Program-made: the position numbers and the translations under genes
NCBI RefSeq assembly: GCF_000004075.3
Contig: NC_026659.2
Coordinates: 992,001-1,056,000 of the forward strand
Direction: 5' to 3'
From: Cucumis sativus
Lineage: Eukaryota; Streptophyta; Magnoliopsida; Cucurbitales; Cucurbitaceae
Length of the DNA stretch: 64,000 nt
Part shown: positions 48,234 through 62,100 of the stretch, one piece after another
Numbering within the stretch: the stretch's first letter is position 1
How the letters are laid out: every line of letters begins with the position of its first letter
The notes under the pieces: generated by a model
Seen by the model: only the letters and a program-made list of their open reading frames with translations
Told to the model about the DNA's origin: nothing
The model's database searches: none

Positions 48234-48452
48234 ATGGAAGAGAACAGGTTAAAGTATAGTGGAGAGAAGCAAGTGGCGTTTTGTTTGGAAGCTTACAATT
48301 ACAAACAAAAGTCGGAGCGGTGGAGCCGTCACGGCGTCATTACCTTCCGGCGAGCGGCGGCATTACCGAAGGATACGGCTAAAATGGGACCCCCGGCCCG
48401 GCCCCCCCACCATTCAATTCATTCATTATTAAAACTGTCTCTTCTTCAATAA
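48234..48452 (+). CDS. Possible small ORF (72 codons) in a GC-rich island
   Basis: An ATG-started frame with mixed amino-acid composition (MEENRLKYSGEKQVAF at the start, Pro/Arg-rich middle). It overlaps a GC-rich patch (48310-48520) that stands out sharply from tens of kilobases of AT-rich DNA. I recognise no family. GC-rich 5' exons or promoters of plant genes look like this, but no further exon could be traced. It may be a relic of a lost gene, a small peptide or non-coding. Confidence 0.2.
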   Translation: MEENRLKYSGEKQVAFCLEAYNYKQKSERWSRHGVITFRRAAALPKDTAKMGPPARPPHHSIHSLLKLSLLQ

Positions 48453-48730
48453 TTGCTTTTCTCCGGGAGGTCGGCGCCGGTTTACCCAGTTTAATAATTA
48501 CCACCACCGGAAGGATTTTGGTGAGAAGGAAAACAGCCACAATTCTCAGAAACCAAAATGGGATTGGGAGTCTGGGACCCCTTACAATTATTTCTAATCT
48601 ATATAGTGAATGACTTCAAGAGTAATGGAAAGTAGTTGGACGAACAGATGAGAGGTTGAAAGGTAAATGGAAAGAGGTGGAAAATGCAGTCAAATTGTGG
48701 ATTTGGGCCTCAAACATGGGCCTAAATCCG
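48310..48730. promoter_or_regulatory. GC-rich island with TGGGCC-type elements
   Basis: Contains GGCGAGCGGCGG, CCCCCGGCCCGGCCCCCCC and GGTCGGCGCCGG, then two TTGGGCCT/ATGGGCCT motifs near 48703-48724. TGGGCC/T (site II) elements are typical of promoters of ribosomal and other proliferation genes. A TATA-like CTATATAG is near 48599-48606. No flanking gene is visible on either strand. Confidence 0.3.
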
Positions 48731-48857
48731 TCAAGAACCATTTTGAAAAATAAACATATTTCTAAACTAAAATATTCAAAATTTTCATAAATATAACCGA
48801 TCAAATATTGATGGGGTAACGAAATGAAAAATTTCATGAAGCTGATCGTTTTTTAAG

Positions 48858-49060
48858 GGGTAGTTGCAAATTTAACTACTAGATTCAAAATAATTAAGTA
48901 TATAGTAACAATTAAAAAAATTACAAATATAACAAAATTTGTCAGATTCTATCAATGATACAAGTCTATGGTGATAAACTATGTTGTAAATATTGATAGA
49001 TTATATTTGCAATTTTTATTAAATATTGTTATATCATTAATTTTTATTTCTTAAATGACT
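48858..49060. repeat. Dispersed fold-back repeat, copy 3
   Basis: Best match to the copy at 10.1 kb: AATAATTAAGTATATAGTAAC, TTACAAATATAACAAAATTT, GATTCTATCAATGATACAAG, GATAGATTATATTTGCAA and a TATTGTTATAT end. The shared order of modules makes the family convincing. The class (MITE) is inferred. Confidence 0.5.
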
Positions 49061-52000
49061 ATCTACCCTAAACGATCATGTACTAAACAATTTTGAAAAA
49101 AAATCGTTCCAAATCTAACTATCAAATCTAGAGGAAATAATAACCAAATCTAAATTATGTTTGCTGGATGTCAATTAATCACCAGATATTTTTTGTATTT
49201 TTTATTATAGACTTGTCAACTTTTTTCTTTTTCAAAATTATTTTATACAATGTAAATATTTTATCGATATATTTTTTAAAGGACCCCAAAAATAATATAC
49301 TTTATATTAAGAAAAACATTACTTGTATAGTTTGTCAATGATACAAAAAAAAATGATTGGTGATTAATAATTATACAAAAATGAGAAAGTAGTCAACACA
49401 CAACAAAAACAAATTGTTATAACTAAAAATTTGCAAATATATGTAATAATTATACTCATGAATTTTAGAAATTTTCTCTCTCATATATTCGGGTTGTTTT
49501 CGTTTTATCTAAATCTTGTATCGTACCTTCGTTTTTTCAACTCAATATCTACTTTTTTATTTTAACGATTATGAGTGTAGGAATCAAACCATTAGCCTTT
49601 AAAATAATACTCGAAAAAATGTTCGTACTTAAAATATTTGGTGTAAAGTTATAATGGGAAAGTCTACAACCATAGATACTCAATTTTCTATTAATCCATA
49701 TTTCAAAGTCCATATGATTTTCTTTCTGTGGGATGTCATTATAATTTTTTTTCTTAAAATATTTGAAGCATGGAAGGCCATGCAAATACCCATTCCTATA
49801 ATTACTTACATCAATTAATAAACATAATGGACTAGTATACTCTTATTTTCTTTTGTCAAAGTTGTTCAAAGTTTACCCTTTATCCTTCCTCATATATACA
49901 AATTATACATTAATTTTATAAAGTAATGTATAATTTAGAGTTGTTAATCCCTCCAACCCCAAATAATAAAACAATTATTTTCCAATCTAAATGAAAAGTT
50001 TGACTAAAAGTCAAATCAAATATGTGTATGATACCATGGAATCAAGCAATAATAAATATAATTAAAATAGACTATCGATCTATTTCTCTCTCTCAAAATC
50101 TTCACTGTATGACATCATTGAAAAAACGTTCTAATTTGTACGTAAAATATAAATAGAACTTTAAACCTAAATTAGATACGAAAACCTTTCTTTTATTCTC
50201 TTTTCTTTTGTTGGTCTAAATTTTCAAACATATTTCATTTAATAGACCTATAAATTTTTATTTAGATGAAAGATATTAATTATTTGTTGCTTGAACCATG
50301 AACAAAGCAACTTATGAGTCATCACTCTCTTTTCTTCTTGCATAAATATGACAAAAAGCAGGCCACCCAACTACTAGCTGTTGGAGATAAGGATGTAATA
50401 CAATACATACCCACACACACATATATATATTCAAAATTAAATCTAGCTAGTAGATTGATTTTGGGATTATTTAAGAGTGTAAAACACCGACGGCTATGAT
50501 TTAATTAATGTAATTTGTTTGGTATTTAACCATTAAACCCACCTACCAAATTTCTTCTTGATGTAACCATATAAAAAAACTTTTGGTATATATAATAGTT
50601 TGATTGGATGGTTTGAATATAATTGAACTTAGCTATCTTGGGTCTTAATTTAATATTCAAATTTTGATAGAGTAGATTTAGATTTCTAACGTATCGATCT
50701 ATTATAACGATATTATTATTTGTCTACATCCATTATTTAAAATGTATTAGTTAGATTGATGTGACTATGAGACTATATTATAACATTTTAAAGTCTTCAA
50801 ATGAAAAGTTATAATTAAAATACCTAAACATAACGTTTAAATTGTTATTATAATTAATTTTAACAAAACATACGCAATATTTTTATTGATTTGTCATGTT
50901 TTCAAACTTCATTTTAACTCTCTAGTTGGTTAAATGGGGTTTTAGTTTTAGTTATTGACCATTTGGAAAGATTAAGTGACAATTTTTTTTAAAAAAATAA
51001 AAAATGTATAATTATTGTTTAGAGAAAAATTATTTGTATTTTATAAAAGATTTTAATGTTCTCTATTGTAATGTCTCTTTCTTCTCATTCATAGTCGGTT
51101 GTGCATTGCCGTCGTCACACTCTCCTCTTTTTTCTATTTCTCATTTCTTTCACTTTCTTAAAAGCGAAATTATGATTTACGTTTATAAATCTCAATTCTC
51201 TTCATTCCTACCTTTCTTTTTCTGCAAATGATACAAATTTATTATATATAAATAGACGTTAATAAAATACTTATCAATATCTATCACTAATAAAATTTAA
51301 AATTTTATTATATTTTATAAATATTTTGGTTGAAAATATTTTTTTTGAATGTGTTATTATTTTTTTCTTTTTTAATATATTTTGATGTCTATGAGTTGAT
51401 TCATTTTAGTAAAAATATGATGATTATTAAACAAAATATATAAAATCATTTGGGTAGCAAAAACACACCTATAGCGAAAAAAAAGTCCTATATTAATTCA
51501 CTTTGACATAATTGTAAAAATTTGAAGACATATTCAACCATCTATTTATAATTGAAAGAATATATTTAGATATGATATTTTTCTTTATTAGAATTTGATA
51601 AGTAATAGATCACAACTATATATCTAATTTTATTTAGAACTGAAAAATATTTATTAATATTGCAAAAATTTGAGATTAATATTGATAGATATTGTTATAT
51701 AAAATTTTGTTTATCAATTTTGGTCATTTACCATTAATTTTTAAATAAAAAGAAATAAACAAATATTTTTTTTAGTATTGAAAAATCTCTTTTTCTAAAT
51801 TAAAAAGAACCCTAAGGAAAAGAAATGTCAAATCCCAAAAATTTTCAAAGTAGAAATTAATTAAATAGCATCCACTGGCATTGTATTAATTTTCAAAATT
51901 GCAACACAGCCGACATCAACTAACACCAAATTTATATTTTAATTATATTTTTAATTTCATTCTTAAAATTTAAAAATAATTAAAGTTTTCTTTATTTATT

Positions 52001-52740
52001 TATGGTTGAATTTTAGTCCTTTTTTACAAATAGGAAAACTAAAATGAGAAATAGGGACAAAAGTATATAAAACAAATTAGAAACTAAAATTCTCACTATC
52101 CATCACATGTTCATAATGATTTTTTTTTTCATAAACAGTGTACGGACCGAAAATAAACGATGTGTCAATTGAAATATACTTATATTTGTTTATGATTTAA
52201 AAGAAAAAACTCGACTCGGTGTGTGGTAACCATTATTTCGTTTTTTGTTTTTGAAAATTAAGCACGTTTCCTCTCGTTTTCACACTATAGTTTATATAAA
52301 CTTTAAAAGAATTGGATTATTTATTAGCTAAATTTAAAAAAACAAAAATAAATTTTAAAAAATCAGTTATAAAAAATAGAAAAATGCATCAAATAACAAA
52401 AACATTTAGAAAAAAATCGTCCAGAACATCAAGTTTTTTCATATTACTAATATAACAAAATTAGTGATTTGAGACGATTATCCTAAGAATATCAAATAGT
52501 TATCATTTTTAAATTTGCTACTAAGAATGTTTTGACGTGAGTTTTATAATAGAGATTTAATCGAACTAAAATAAGAAGTTAATAAACTTAATTTTAAAAA
52601 ACTAAAACTAAAAAATAAAATATGGGACGTGACGTTAATAGTTATAAAAAAAATGTATAATTACAAAATGAAAAAGATGAGCGTGCTTCTTATTACTCAG
52701 TATTTAATTGAATTATATTAATGAAATCTAAGTTTGGTCA
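49061..52740. other. AT-rich gene-free DNA
   Basis: No coding frames of interest. Weak related pieces of the fold-back family may lie near 51240-51335 and 51661-51735 (TTTAAAATTTTATTATATTT; GATAGATATTGTTATATAAA), but these are too diverged to call. Confidence 0.5.
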
Positions 52741-52750
52741 AAACACATCA

Positions 52751-52780
52751 TATCTCTATCTCTATCTCTATCTCTATCTC
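52751..52780. repeat. (TATCTC)5 hexanucleotide repeat
   Basis: Five perfect TATCTC units in intergenic DNA. Confidence 0.95.
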
Positions 52781-55700
52781 AATTCTCAACTTAACTTATA
52801 GACTTTAGAAAATAGTGTAATTTTTGAAAAATTATTTCAACAAAATTATCTCATTCTCAATTTTAATTTCGATTTATTTACAAAAACAATTTTAAGATTA
52901 TTATTTTCCAAAATTATATAAAAAAGAATGGAAGTAAAGAACATCACATGAAGCATGAAATTCTTATCCACTGGCTTTTAGGGATAATCACATGTGTATT
53001 GAATAAATCAAAAGTTTGATTCAAATTAGTTATTGTATTCTCAACTTCCATTCATTTAAATTTTTATACTTTTAAGTATACAATTATTTTTGTTAATTTA
53101 AATATGTTAAAAAATGAAAATGAAAAGATGAACATATTATTCCATTTTCTAAAAATTAAAATATTTATAGTGTAGTGATTATAAATTATACAATTTTTTA
53201 AAACATAAAATGTCCCCATGAATAAGTTAATCTAATTAATTGGATAATTGCAACAAGTTTTATGACTTTATAAATATAATACCAAATACATTTTAAACAA
53301 CTGATTAAATTAGAATCCAACTGTTTGATATTCTATCAAATATATATTTCAACATGAAATACAAACTCAATTATCTATTAAACAAGCATTAAACTGTTCT
53401 TTATTTTTTTCTTTCTAAGTACACATTTTGTTTTACTTTTATGCTCATTACTTTTTTTGATAGAGATTTGACAAGAATGAAGAAATTTCTTCACAAGTAA
53501 ATTCAAACCAACAATTGGATTTACACAAAAAGATTTGGACAATTCAAGAAAGTTGAAACATCCTTCTAGCTTCTTAATGAAAAAGACAGTACTTTACCTA
53601 TAGACACCTATTAATTTTGAATAGCTTTTGGAGAATAAAAACGAGTTAAAAAAAAAATTAGTCTAAGAAGTTTAGAAATATTATTACATCTTGAACTTTA
53701 GGCTATATTCATATTTAATCCCATCACTAAAAAAAAATTGAATGTAGCATGCCCTATCAATTAAATCTTACTTATTCTAACATGCCATCCATTAATATTT
53801 AAATATAAAATAATTTGTTGATATGTTATTTTATTTTGTAGACTTTATATTAGTTTAATTAAAATATTATTGACCCACGATTAAAACTAAAACAAAACAA
53901 TCAATACACTTACGATTAAAATAAAAGGTAAAGTTTGATACCCTTTTTTACGTATCGTATACTAACAAACTCATCTTTAGTTAATTATACATGAGCGTTG
54001 CACATACAACTTAAACAATGTTAATGATATAGATTAAAAAAATATAATACTAAATTTAGGAACGTAATTCGAAACTTACTAGAGGTATAATTTAATCCAT
54101 TATTGTCAAAATCCTCCTAATTAAAGTTGGTCAAATGTGTGGCTAAGTCTTAGCAAAGGCACAATATATATATATAGTGATGACTTTTTAACTTTGGTGG
54201 GTCAACTATGTATTATAAGATATTCAAATCCAAAAAAAAGATTTGAATCCATCTTAGGGGAGAACCCACTAAATGAAGTTGACCATCCTTTTTCCTCTCT
54301 CATTTCTATGCACCATTGTTTTTTCTTTTAAAAAAAATATTATTATAATATATGCTTTGGATTTATTGTTATTATAATTATATATCATTGCTATTATTGC
54401 TATATGAATAATAATAATGTTCTTTATGTAATGTTGTGTGCTTGGCTCAATGAAGATCACAAATAAAGATCAAGTTGTTCTTTCCCAAAAAAATACTAAC
54501 AACAAATAATATGTTTGGAATATTTTACTTTGAAAGTATGATTGTTTGTATTTTATTTTTATATAACAAATACATATATTATTAGTTAGAGTAGGAGTGC
54601 TAACTTATTTATAAATATAACAAAATTACTCATTTGAAATATAAATATTTTTAATATTGAAGGTAGAAATCTTGAAAAAGAAAATAAAGGAAATAAATTT
54701 CAATAAAAATATGAAATATAATAGAGATGCCTAAACAACGAGTAAAATACAACCAGAAAAGAAAAAAGAATGATGAAAATTAGATTAGAGTTAATTAAAT
54801 ATGATTAAATGATTGTTGGGACTTTTGGCATTTACTATTTAAAGCTCTATGAATTAAGATTATTGACATTATTCTTATCATTAGAGACTATAGTATTTGT
54901 GATTTAGGTAACCTAGCTATTGCTAAACCCTAAAATTATATTGAGTAATATTTTCTTATACTATATATATATATATTCAATAAAATTAAAAAGACCTCTT
55001 GTGATATTTTAGTGTAGTAATAAATGTATAACCTCTTCATCTATTCTGATTTCTAAGCCTCATTCAATGCCCTAAGTGTGCATGAACTATAAGATTCTCT
55101 ATATTTATTTAAATGTGAGAACATTGTTGATACAAATAAATAATAGATTCTCCTAACCTAACATGCATATAGTTTCTTCTTTTTTATTAGTTTGGTTGAT
55201 TGGAGATCAAACCATCGACTGTATACTATTTATTGAGTTAGGACTTAATTAAATTGGCAATACTAATATATTATTAATTAATTGTATTTTGTTTTTAAAC
55301 AACTGGAGAAAAACAATAATTATGTCGACACTGAAAGTCGAAGGATAACAACAATCTAGATGAGGAAATTAGAAAAGGAATGAGTTCAATAACAATAAGA
55401 AAAACAATTGAAAGTATGAGATGTCAAATTATGGAAAACTCAATTACATTTTTCTAATGGCAAACCTAAAGTCCATAATCTTTAACCTAAGCAAAAATTA
55501 TGTTATAAATCTTAGCGTGTAAAAAATCCTAAAAGAAGATTGAACAAAACTTAACACAAAATGAAGTCTCTCTCCATAACAATTTCAACATTTGATCTAA
55601 CTAAAGAAACTTCACGTTCACTCGACATCACTCTCTTCATCCTTTACACACATTCCTTCTAAACTGCAACTTTGATCTATCACTATGTTGTCTTTCTCAT

Positions 55701-58440
55701 TTGGATGATCACTCATGGATAAACTCTTGATTTGTTAGAATGATCGAAAAAGTCCATATTTCAGTTTAGGCAAACCACCAATAAGGTGACCAACTCTTGA
55801 TCCATTGTTGAAAACCAAACTTTGTCTCCTCCCAAGAGGCATACCCACCTATGGATGACACTCTCACATAAACCTAAGAATTTCAACTATGTAGGCCAAA
55901 ATTCATTCAATTTTTATTTCAATTAGTGCAAATTAGAAGACTTTGCTTCACACGGTTTCGATCCTCTCAAATAGTCCAACAAGTCACACCAAACCTAAAA
56001 GAACTCTACATATCTCAAATAAGTCGTTATCCTTACCCAAAAAGAATAATAAACAAGTTAGATGATATAAAATAAAATTGATAGATCGAAATAAAAAATG
56101 AGTAGAAAGAGTTGCATGAAGACCAAAACCCATATATAAACTCGATAAATATATTCCACAAAATTTTCTTATAATAAAGAAGGAGTTGAATATTTGACAA
56201 AATTCACTAATATTTTGTTAAATGAAAGATATATAAAGTTTCCACTTGCATGGTTTGAATGTTGATTTTACCCTTCAAAATAGTTGTATTTGACAAGGAA
56301 AGATCTTACAAAATGGGAATAAAAAATGTGGATAGCAACCTCAAAAGTTGTTCAACCATTAATTTGTGAGGCAGTGGTTCAACCATACAAATAAATATAC
56401 CTACTTTTTAAATTCCCTTTTTTCGGTTGAATAAAATAAATCAATCATCTTTTTCATCGACCAATATCTATCTAACATTTTACTATATTTATAAATATTT
56501 TTAATAATTTTATCATTTAAAATGATATTTTAAAGAAAAATACAATATTTTATTATTATATATACTTTAATATTTAAAATGAAAATTTGTATACTTTAAT
56601 ATTTAAAATGAAAACTCATATCCTAAAATTGAGCAAGTAAGGTTTTAATGTTTTAGAGTTAAGCATGTATTATTGATAATTTGTCTACATGATTTCTTAA
56701 ATCTCATTCAATGATTTATTTAATAATAAAACCAATTATTGAAAATTATTGAGTGATTTTCACTATTTTGTACAGATTATTAAAAAACAATGGCTGGCGA
56801 ATATTTATTTTCTAAAAAAGAATCTTATTTGTACAAATACAATATTATAATATAATATTTTCGAAAAAGTATTTATATTAAAATTCAATTACTGATTAAT
56901 TGGTTCACATTATAATTATATTTATGATTTACGAAATTTCTTTTGATGGTATATTTAAAAAAAAGTTCAATTATGATCAACATTTTTGACCCGAGAAAAA
57001 TAAAATCATTATCAATCTTTTCAACTTTATAAACTATTTTGAAATGTATTTTTCTATTTATTCTCTCCCACCAAATAATTTTGGAGTTTTTTTTTCTTTT
57101 ACTATTAAACTTATCGCTTAGTATTACTTTTTACTCCAAAGTTTTAAATATTATCAATTTAATTATTTGTTTGGTTTTTTCTAATTTACTCTTTGATTTT
57201 AATAATCATAATAATAACAATAATAATACGATGTAAAATTCTCTTTAGACTAATTCCAAGATTTTACACAATTTGCTATAATATAGTTGTTTGCCATCTT
57301 TTAATTCCATGGTTATTAACTCATTCGTATCCTATTTTAATTAAATTATGATTTATAATATCACAATTTGATTTTTTTCTTTTAAAATTGAAAGATATTC
57401 TAAAAATCGAGTTTTACTATAAAACGAGAATTGATTTTAATTAGATAAATGATTAATTAATAATGAGCACATGAAGGGAAAATATGTTAAATTACAAGTT
57501 TGGTACACATTATTGTTCTCCATTTAGTTTTATAATTCATACTATAAAATTTTGTAATAGACCTGTATTATTAATTTTAGACATGTTTGATCATTCCATT
57601 TTTTAAAAAATATTTTAGAAAGTTGGGAATTTTAAACCAAATAATCACATTTTATAAAGTTGTTTGTCCTCATAATTATTTATCTACCATATTTGTTTTG
57701 ACTTCAAATTCTAATTTATTCAATTTGTCGTAGATAAAAAAATAATAATTATCATCTTAAAAGTTATTTGTCGAATCTCTAATTTAATAATAGTTGAACT
57801 AAATAGGATACCACGGTTGTTGACGGTTGAATTGTCAAATTTCTTTATGGGTAAGAGCTTGAAAAAAAAAAACCACATTTTTAGTATTTCTTTAAAATAA
57901 CAAAAAGCACTTCATCTTATCAATATTTTCATAAATATTCTTATAAATACTTCCACAAAAACATATATGATCAATACATTCCTCGTGAAATCTTAAACCA
58001 TTTATGAATATCCAATATCAATAGCAAATTAAAATTCAAAATCTCTTTAAAAAAATATTTATGATTTATGACCATAAAAGTATAGATAACATATTCAACA
58101 TATTTCATAATTTTTCAATAATGAAACGATATTATTTCAAATTAGAATTTATTATCATAAATAACCGTGGCACGATCAAAGTTATTTCTAATCATTTACA
58201 AAGTCAATAATTTTAAATTTTATGGGACGTTATTAGAAATTACACTATTTCTTCCTACTCATAGTAAGAAAAGAGTAAAGAGTATGAATTGATAATATAT
58301 GGTAAAGTAAAAGGTTGATAATTTAATTTTTGACCGAAAGAAGAGAGGGAGAAGAAGAAAGAGCGACTTGAAATTCCGTGTACTAAGATTCTCCACAAAC
58401 AAGCTTTCAGCTTCCGCACTCCAATTGTTGTCACAGGCGG
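52781..58440. other. AT-rich gene-free DNA with one mixed-composition patch
   Basis: From 55.55 to 56.05 kb the sequence is less AT-rich and has short internal echoes (GGATGATCACTCATGGAT and CTATGGATGACACTC). It may be a worn mobile-element or gene fragment. No frame or terminal repeat identifies it. Elsewhere nothing is recognised. Confidence 0.45.
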
Positions 58441-58453
58441 TGGCATCGAGGCG

Positions 58454-58487
58454 TTTTGCTTTGTTTTGCTTTGCTTTGCTTTGCTTT
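58454..58487. repeat. TTTGC pentanucleotide repeat upstream of the WD40 gene
   Basis: Six TTTGC-type units, one interrupted by a TTTGT variant, in the promoter or leader region of the gene starting at 59171. Confidence 0.85.
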
Positions 58488-58673
58488 TTTTACTAGACCC
58501 CCTTTTTTTTTATTTTTTCTTTTGCATTTTTAGATTTTTCTCTCTCAATTTCCCCTCCGTTACCTTCCCTTTTCGTTTTCCCTCTTCTAGTTAACATCAT
58601 CGCACAGTATTCTTTGCCTCCGCATCTGGTAACTCCTCCGAAGAGAAGAGTCCAAAGAGAGGAAGAGCCCCAG

Positions 58674-59174
58674 ATGGGTTTGACCCGAGTTTTTGGGGTG
58701 ACCCAGGTGAGAAAATCGCTTTATCTTCTCAATCAATGATCACTCATTTCAGTTTTATTCTTTAATTTCCCTTATTTTTCTTTAATTTATCTGATTTTGA
58801 TTCTGGGGTTACTTTTTTCTTCTTCGATCTTCTTCAAGTTACTGATTTTCTAGCTTCTGTTTCGCTGGAGAGTCGTGATTGTGTTTACTGTGGTTGTTTT
58901 GGGGTTGGTCAATTTTGTGGACTGATCCAATGTTCCTGTTTTGATTATATTGATGGGTTTGTGAGCGTGGATCTAACGGTTTTCTTTTTGTTGTTTTTTG
59001 AATTCTTGAAAACGATGACCAGAGTTGGAGTCTATGTAGAACCTAATTGGGATTTGTTTAGCGTGTGCGACGGTTCAAACGGGTGGTTTCTGGCTTGGTG
59101 TTTATTCATCAAGTTTTAGTCAGGATGCCATGAATTTGAATCGTAGAAGAGGGGTCAATAGAGAGAAGAGATGA
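58674..59174 (+). CDS. Predicted spliced upstream ORF of the WD40 gene (27 codons)
   Basis: Exon parts 58674-58706 and 59124-59174 flank a leader intron with a strong donor (CAG|GTGAGA) and acceptor (TTTTAGTCAG|GA). Joined, they form one frame that begins MGLTRVFGVTQDAMNLN and ends RGVNREKR. Its stop TGA at 59172-59174 overlaps the first main ATG (59171-59173) and shares its A with the second (59174-59176). This TGATG layout is the classic arrangement for reinitiation. The intron is predicted, not proven. Confidence 0.4.
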
Positions 59175-62100
59175 TGGATTTGGTTTACTGTGAGGAAGAA
59201 ATTGAAAGATTCTACGACACCCGCGAGGAGATTTCCTCTGTTTCTGATTGGGGATCTGATTGCTCTGAGAACTGCAGTACTAGTTTTGGGGATGATGGTG
59301 ATATTCCTGAAAATTTAAGATATGTGGGATGGATAAGAAACCTGGAAAGTGTTTATGAGCGAAGAAACAAGTTCTTCAAATGGATGGGTTTGGATTTGGA
59401 TCAGAATTTTGACAACACAGACGAAGAGGAAGGAGATTCATGGAAGGTTTATCGTGATAGAATCATAGAAGATTGTGGAACGGTGTTGAGACTTTCTGGG
59501 TCTGAAGGGGAGTTGTCTTCAAGTCTTACCATATCTTCCATGTCAAATGAAGCTCCAGAATCATCAGGGAATGTTGCTGTGGAGGAGAATCATGCTTGTA
59601 CTATCCGGAATTTGGACAATGGGACCGAGTTTATTGTGGATAGTTTCCGCCAAGATGGGATGTTGAACATGTTACGTGAAGTTGGTTCAAACCGATCCTT
59701 CAGTTTTGATGAGTTTGAGAGAAACATTGGGCAGTCTCCCTTGGTTCAGCAACTCTTTCGCAAAAATGTTGAAAAGGCTGGGGTTATAGTCAATGCCAGG
59801 AAACAGGCAAAGAAGGGTTGGCTGAGAAAACTGGGTGCGGTGGCTTGTATTGTTGACAATGGGGAGGGCGCAATGAAAACCGGTGTTTCCAATTCATCAT
59901 CTAAGGCAGGGATACAACAAGTTCGTGTTCATCCATATAAAAAACAATCCAAAGAATTGTCATCCCTTTTTGTGGGACAAGAATTTGAAGCACACAAAGG
60001 GTCAATTTCTACAATGAAGTTCAGTGTTGATGGGAGATACTTGGCTACTGCTGGTGAAGATGGTGTTGTGCGTGTGTGGCAGGTTCTTGAAGATGTGAGA
60101 TTTGATAATTTCGACATTCACAATGTTGATCCTTCCTCTTTGTACTTCTCAATGAACCATTTGTCCAAATTAGACCCCTTGGATGTGCCAAAAGAGACCT
60201 TAGGCAAGACGAAATTGAAGAGATCATCAAGCACAGCCTGTGTAATTTTTCCACCAAAGCTATTTAGGATTTTGGAGAAACCTCTGCATGAGTTCTTGGG
60301 ACACAGTGGCGAGGTCTTGGATCTATCTTGGTCAAAGAAAGGGGTCAGTATCATGAACCATCCTTTTATTGGCCTTTATTTGTACTTGTTTCTTCAATAT
60401 GCATGCTTATGATTGCCATGAATCATGATGTCTCTAATGATACCTGTAATTTGTGTATTTCTTATTAGTATGTATATTTTACTCTTGATCTGATTTTTGC
60501 AACTGCCACTAATTTTTTTATTATGATTTTGTGTTCTATGCAGCTTCTGCTGTCATCTTCTGTTGATAAGACAGTACGTCTTTGGCAGCTGGGATGTGAC
60601 ACATGCCTAAGGGTTTATTGTCATAATAATTATGGTAGGCTTTCAGACGTACATATATAGTTCTTTGTTGAATGCTTTATTTCACATTAATGTAGATGAA
60701 TGATTTATTTTTTCTGTTCTTGTTGTCCATATATTTTATTTCAATTGATTTTTTTCTTGATGATTTATTTGCCATCTTTTGCAGTAACATGTGTTAGTTT
60801 CAACCCTATAGATGAAAATCATTTCATAAGTGGCTCAATAGACGGTAAAGTTCGGATCTGGGAAGTTCTTGCTTGTCAAGTGATTGATTATATCGATATT
60901 CGGGAGATAGTAAGTGCAGTCTGTTACAGACCAGATGGAAAGGTTTGATATAGTTTTATCATTGTTATATTCTTTTGTCCACGTACCCCTCCAACCACGT
61001 CCTCAGTTTCTGTATTATCTCTTACCTTCTCACTATATCTGTTTGTAGGGAGGAATTGTGGGATCCATGACTGGAAACTGCCGTTTTTATAATATTATAG
61101 GTATGCATCTGCAACATTACACTAAACCAATTACATTTTTTTTTCCTTTTATGCTGGATAGTTGATTAGATATGCGTAGAATTCTTTGGAAATGCATAAG
61201 CTCTTCCTGTATTTGTGTAGTGAGAATGCATTTATAGCTGCAAGAAAAATTGAATTAGTGTTTGGGTGTGATCCAGGACTAAGAAATAGAATTATATGTT
61301 TGATATGTGAGTTTGCATTTGATAATTTTACTGGTTGCATGGTCCCAATCTTTGTTCCATTTTGTGGGGTCTTGGTGTGGGAGGAATAAATATAATCTTC
61401 TGGAGGTGGGAGAGATCTTATAACATCGTTTGGTCCCTTGTTTACTTCTTAGATTCTATTTTTTACAATGGGCTTTGGTGACAAGGCCCTTTTCTAATTA
61501 CTCTCCAGGTCGTATTTTACTAAATTGGAGTCTTTTTTGTAGATCGTTGCTCACCTTTCCTTTTTTTATGGTCTTATTTTTTGCTCTTTTTTCTTTTTTC
61601 TTTTCCCCTCAAAGAGAGATTGTTCATTAAAAGAAATGCTAATTATAACCGCAAATGTTTTCTTTTTCCTTAAAAAAAAAATTATAACCATAAATGTAGG
61701 TGCAAAAAACCAGATTGCTACATTCTATTTTCTATTCCTTTGTACCATACAAATCTAGGCCTCTCTGCTTCAAACCCATAAATCCATTTTTATTAGAACT
61801 GCGAGCAAATTACCCTAGAAGAGATTCTCATCACTCAAGAATTATCTAATGAAGCTGCTACAAAGTGGATGAATATTTGAAAATCTGATTGTCCCTTAAT
61901 ACTCGCTTATGTACATATTCATCTCATCTCATCGCTGCTTGATGTTAAACATGGAAGTCATTTTATCAAATTATTTGATTTGTATAGTTACTGTCTTTTC
62001 CTTTAAAACAAATAAGACAGAGTGGAGGTAACTCTAGTTGTTGACACTTGAAAATGGTAGTGTGTTAACTCTTCAGGAACCCTTTTACTCTGTCAAAAAT

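Noticed and set aside
59929-60354. Three minus-strand ORFs within the WD40 gene
   Set aside because: Antisense shadows of exon 1; no independent signal.
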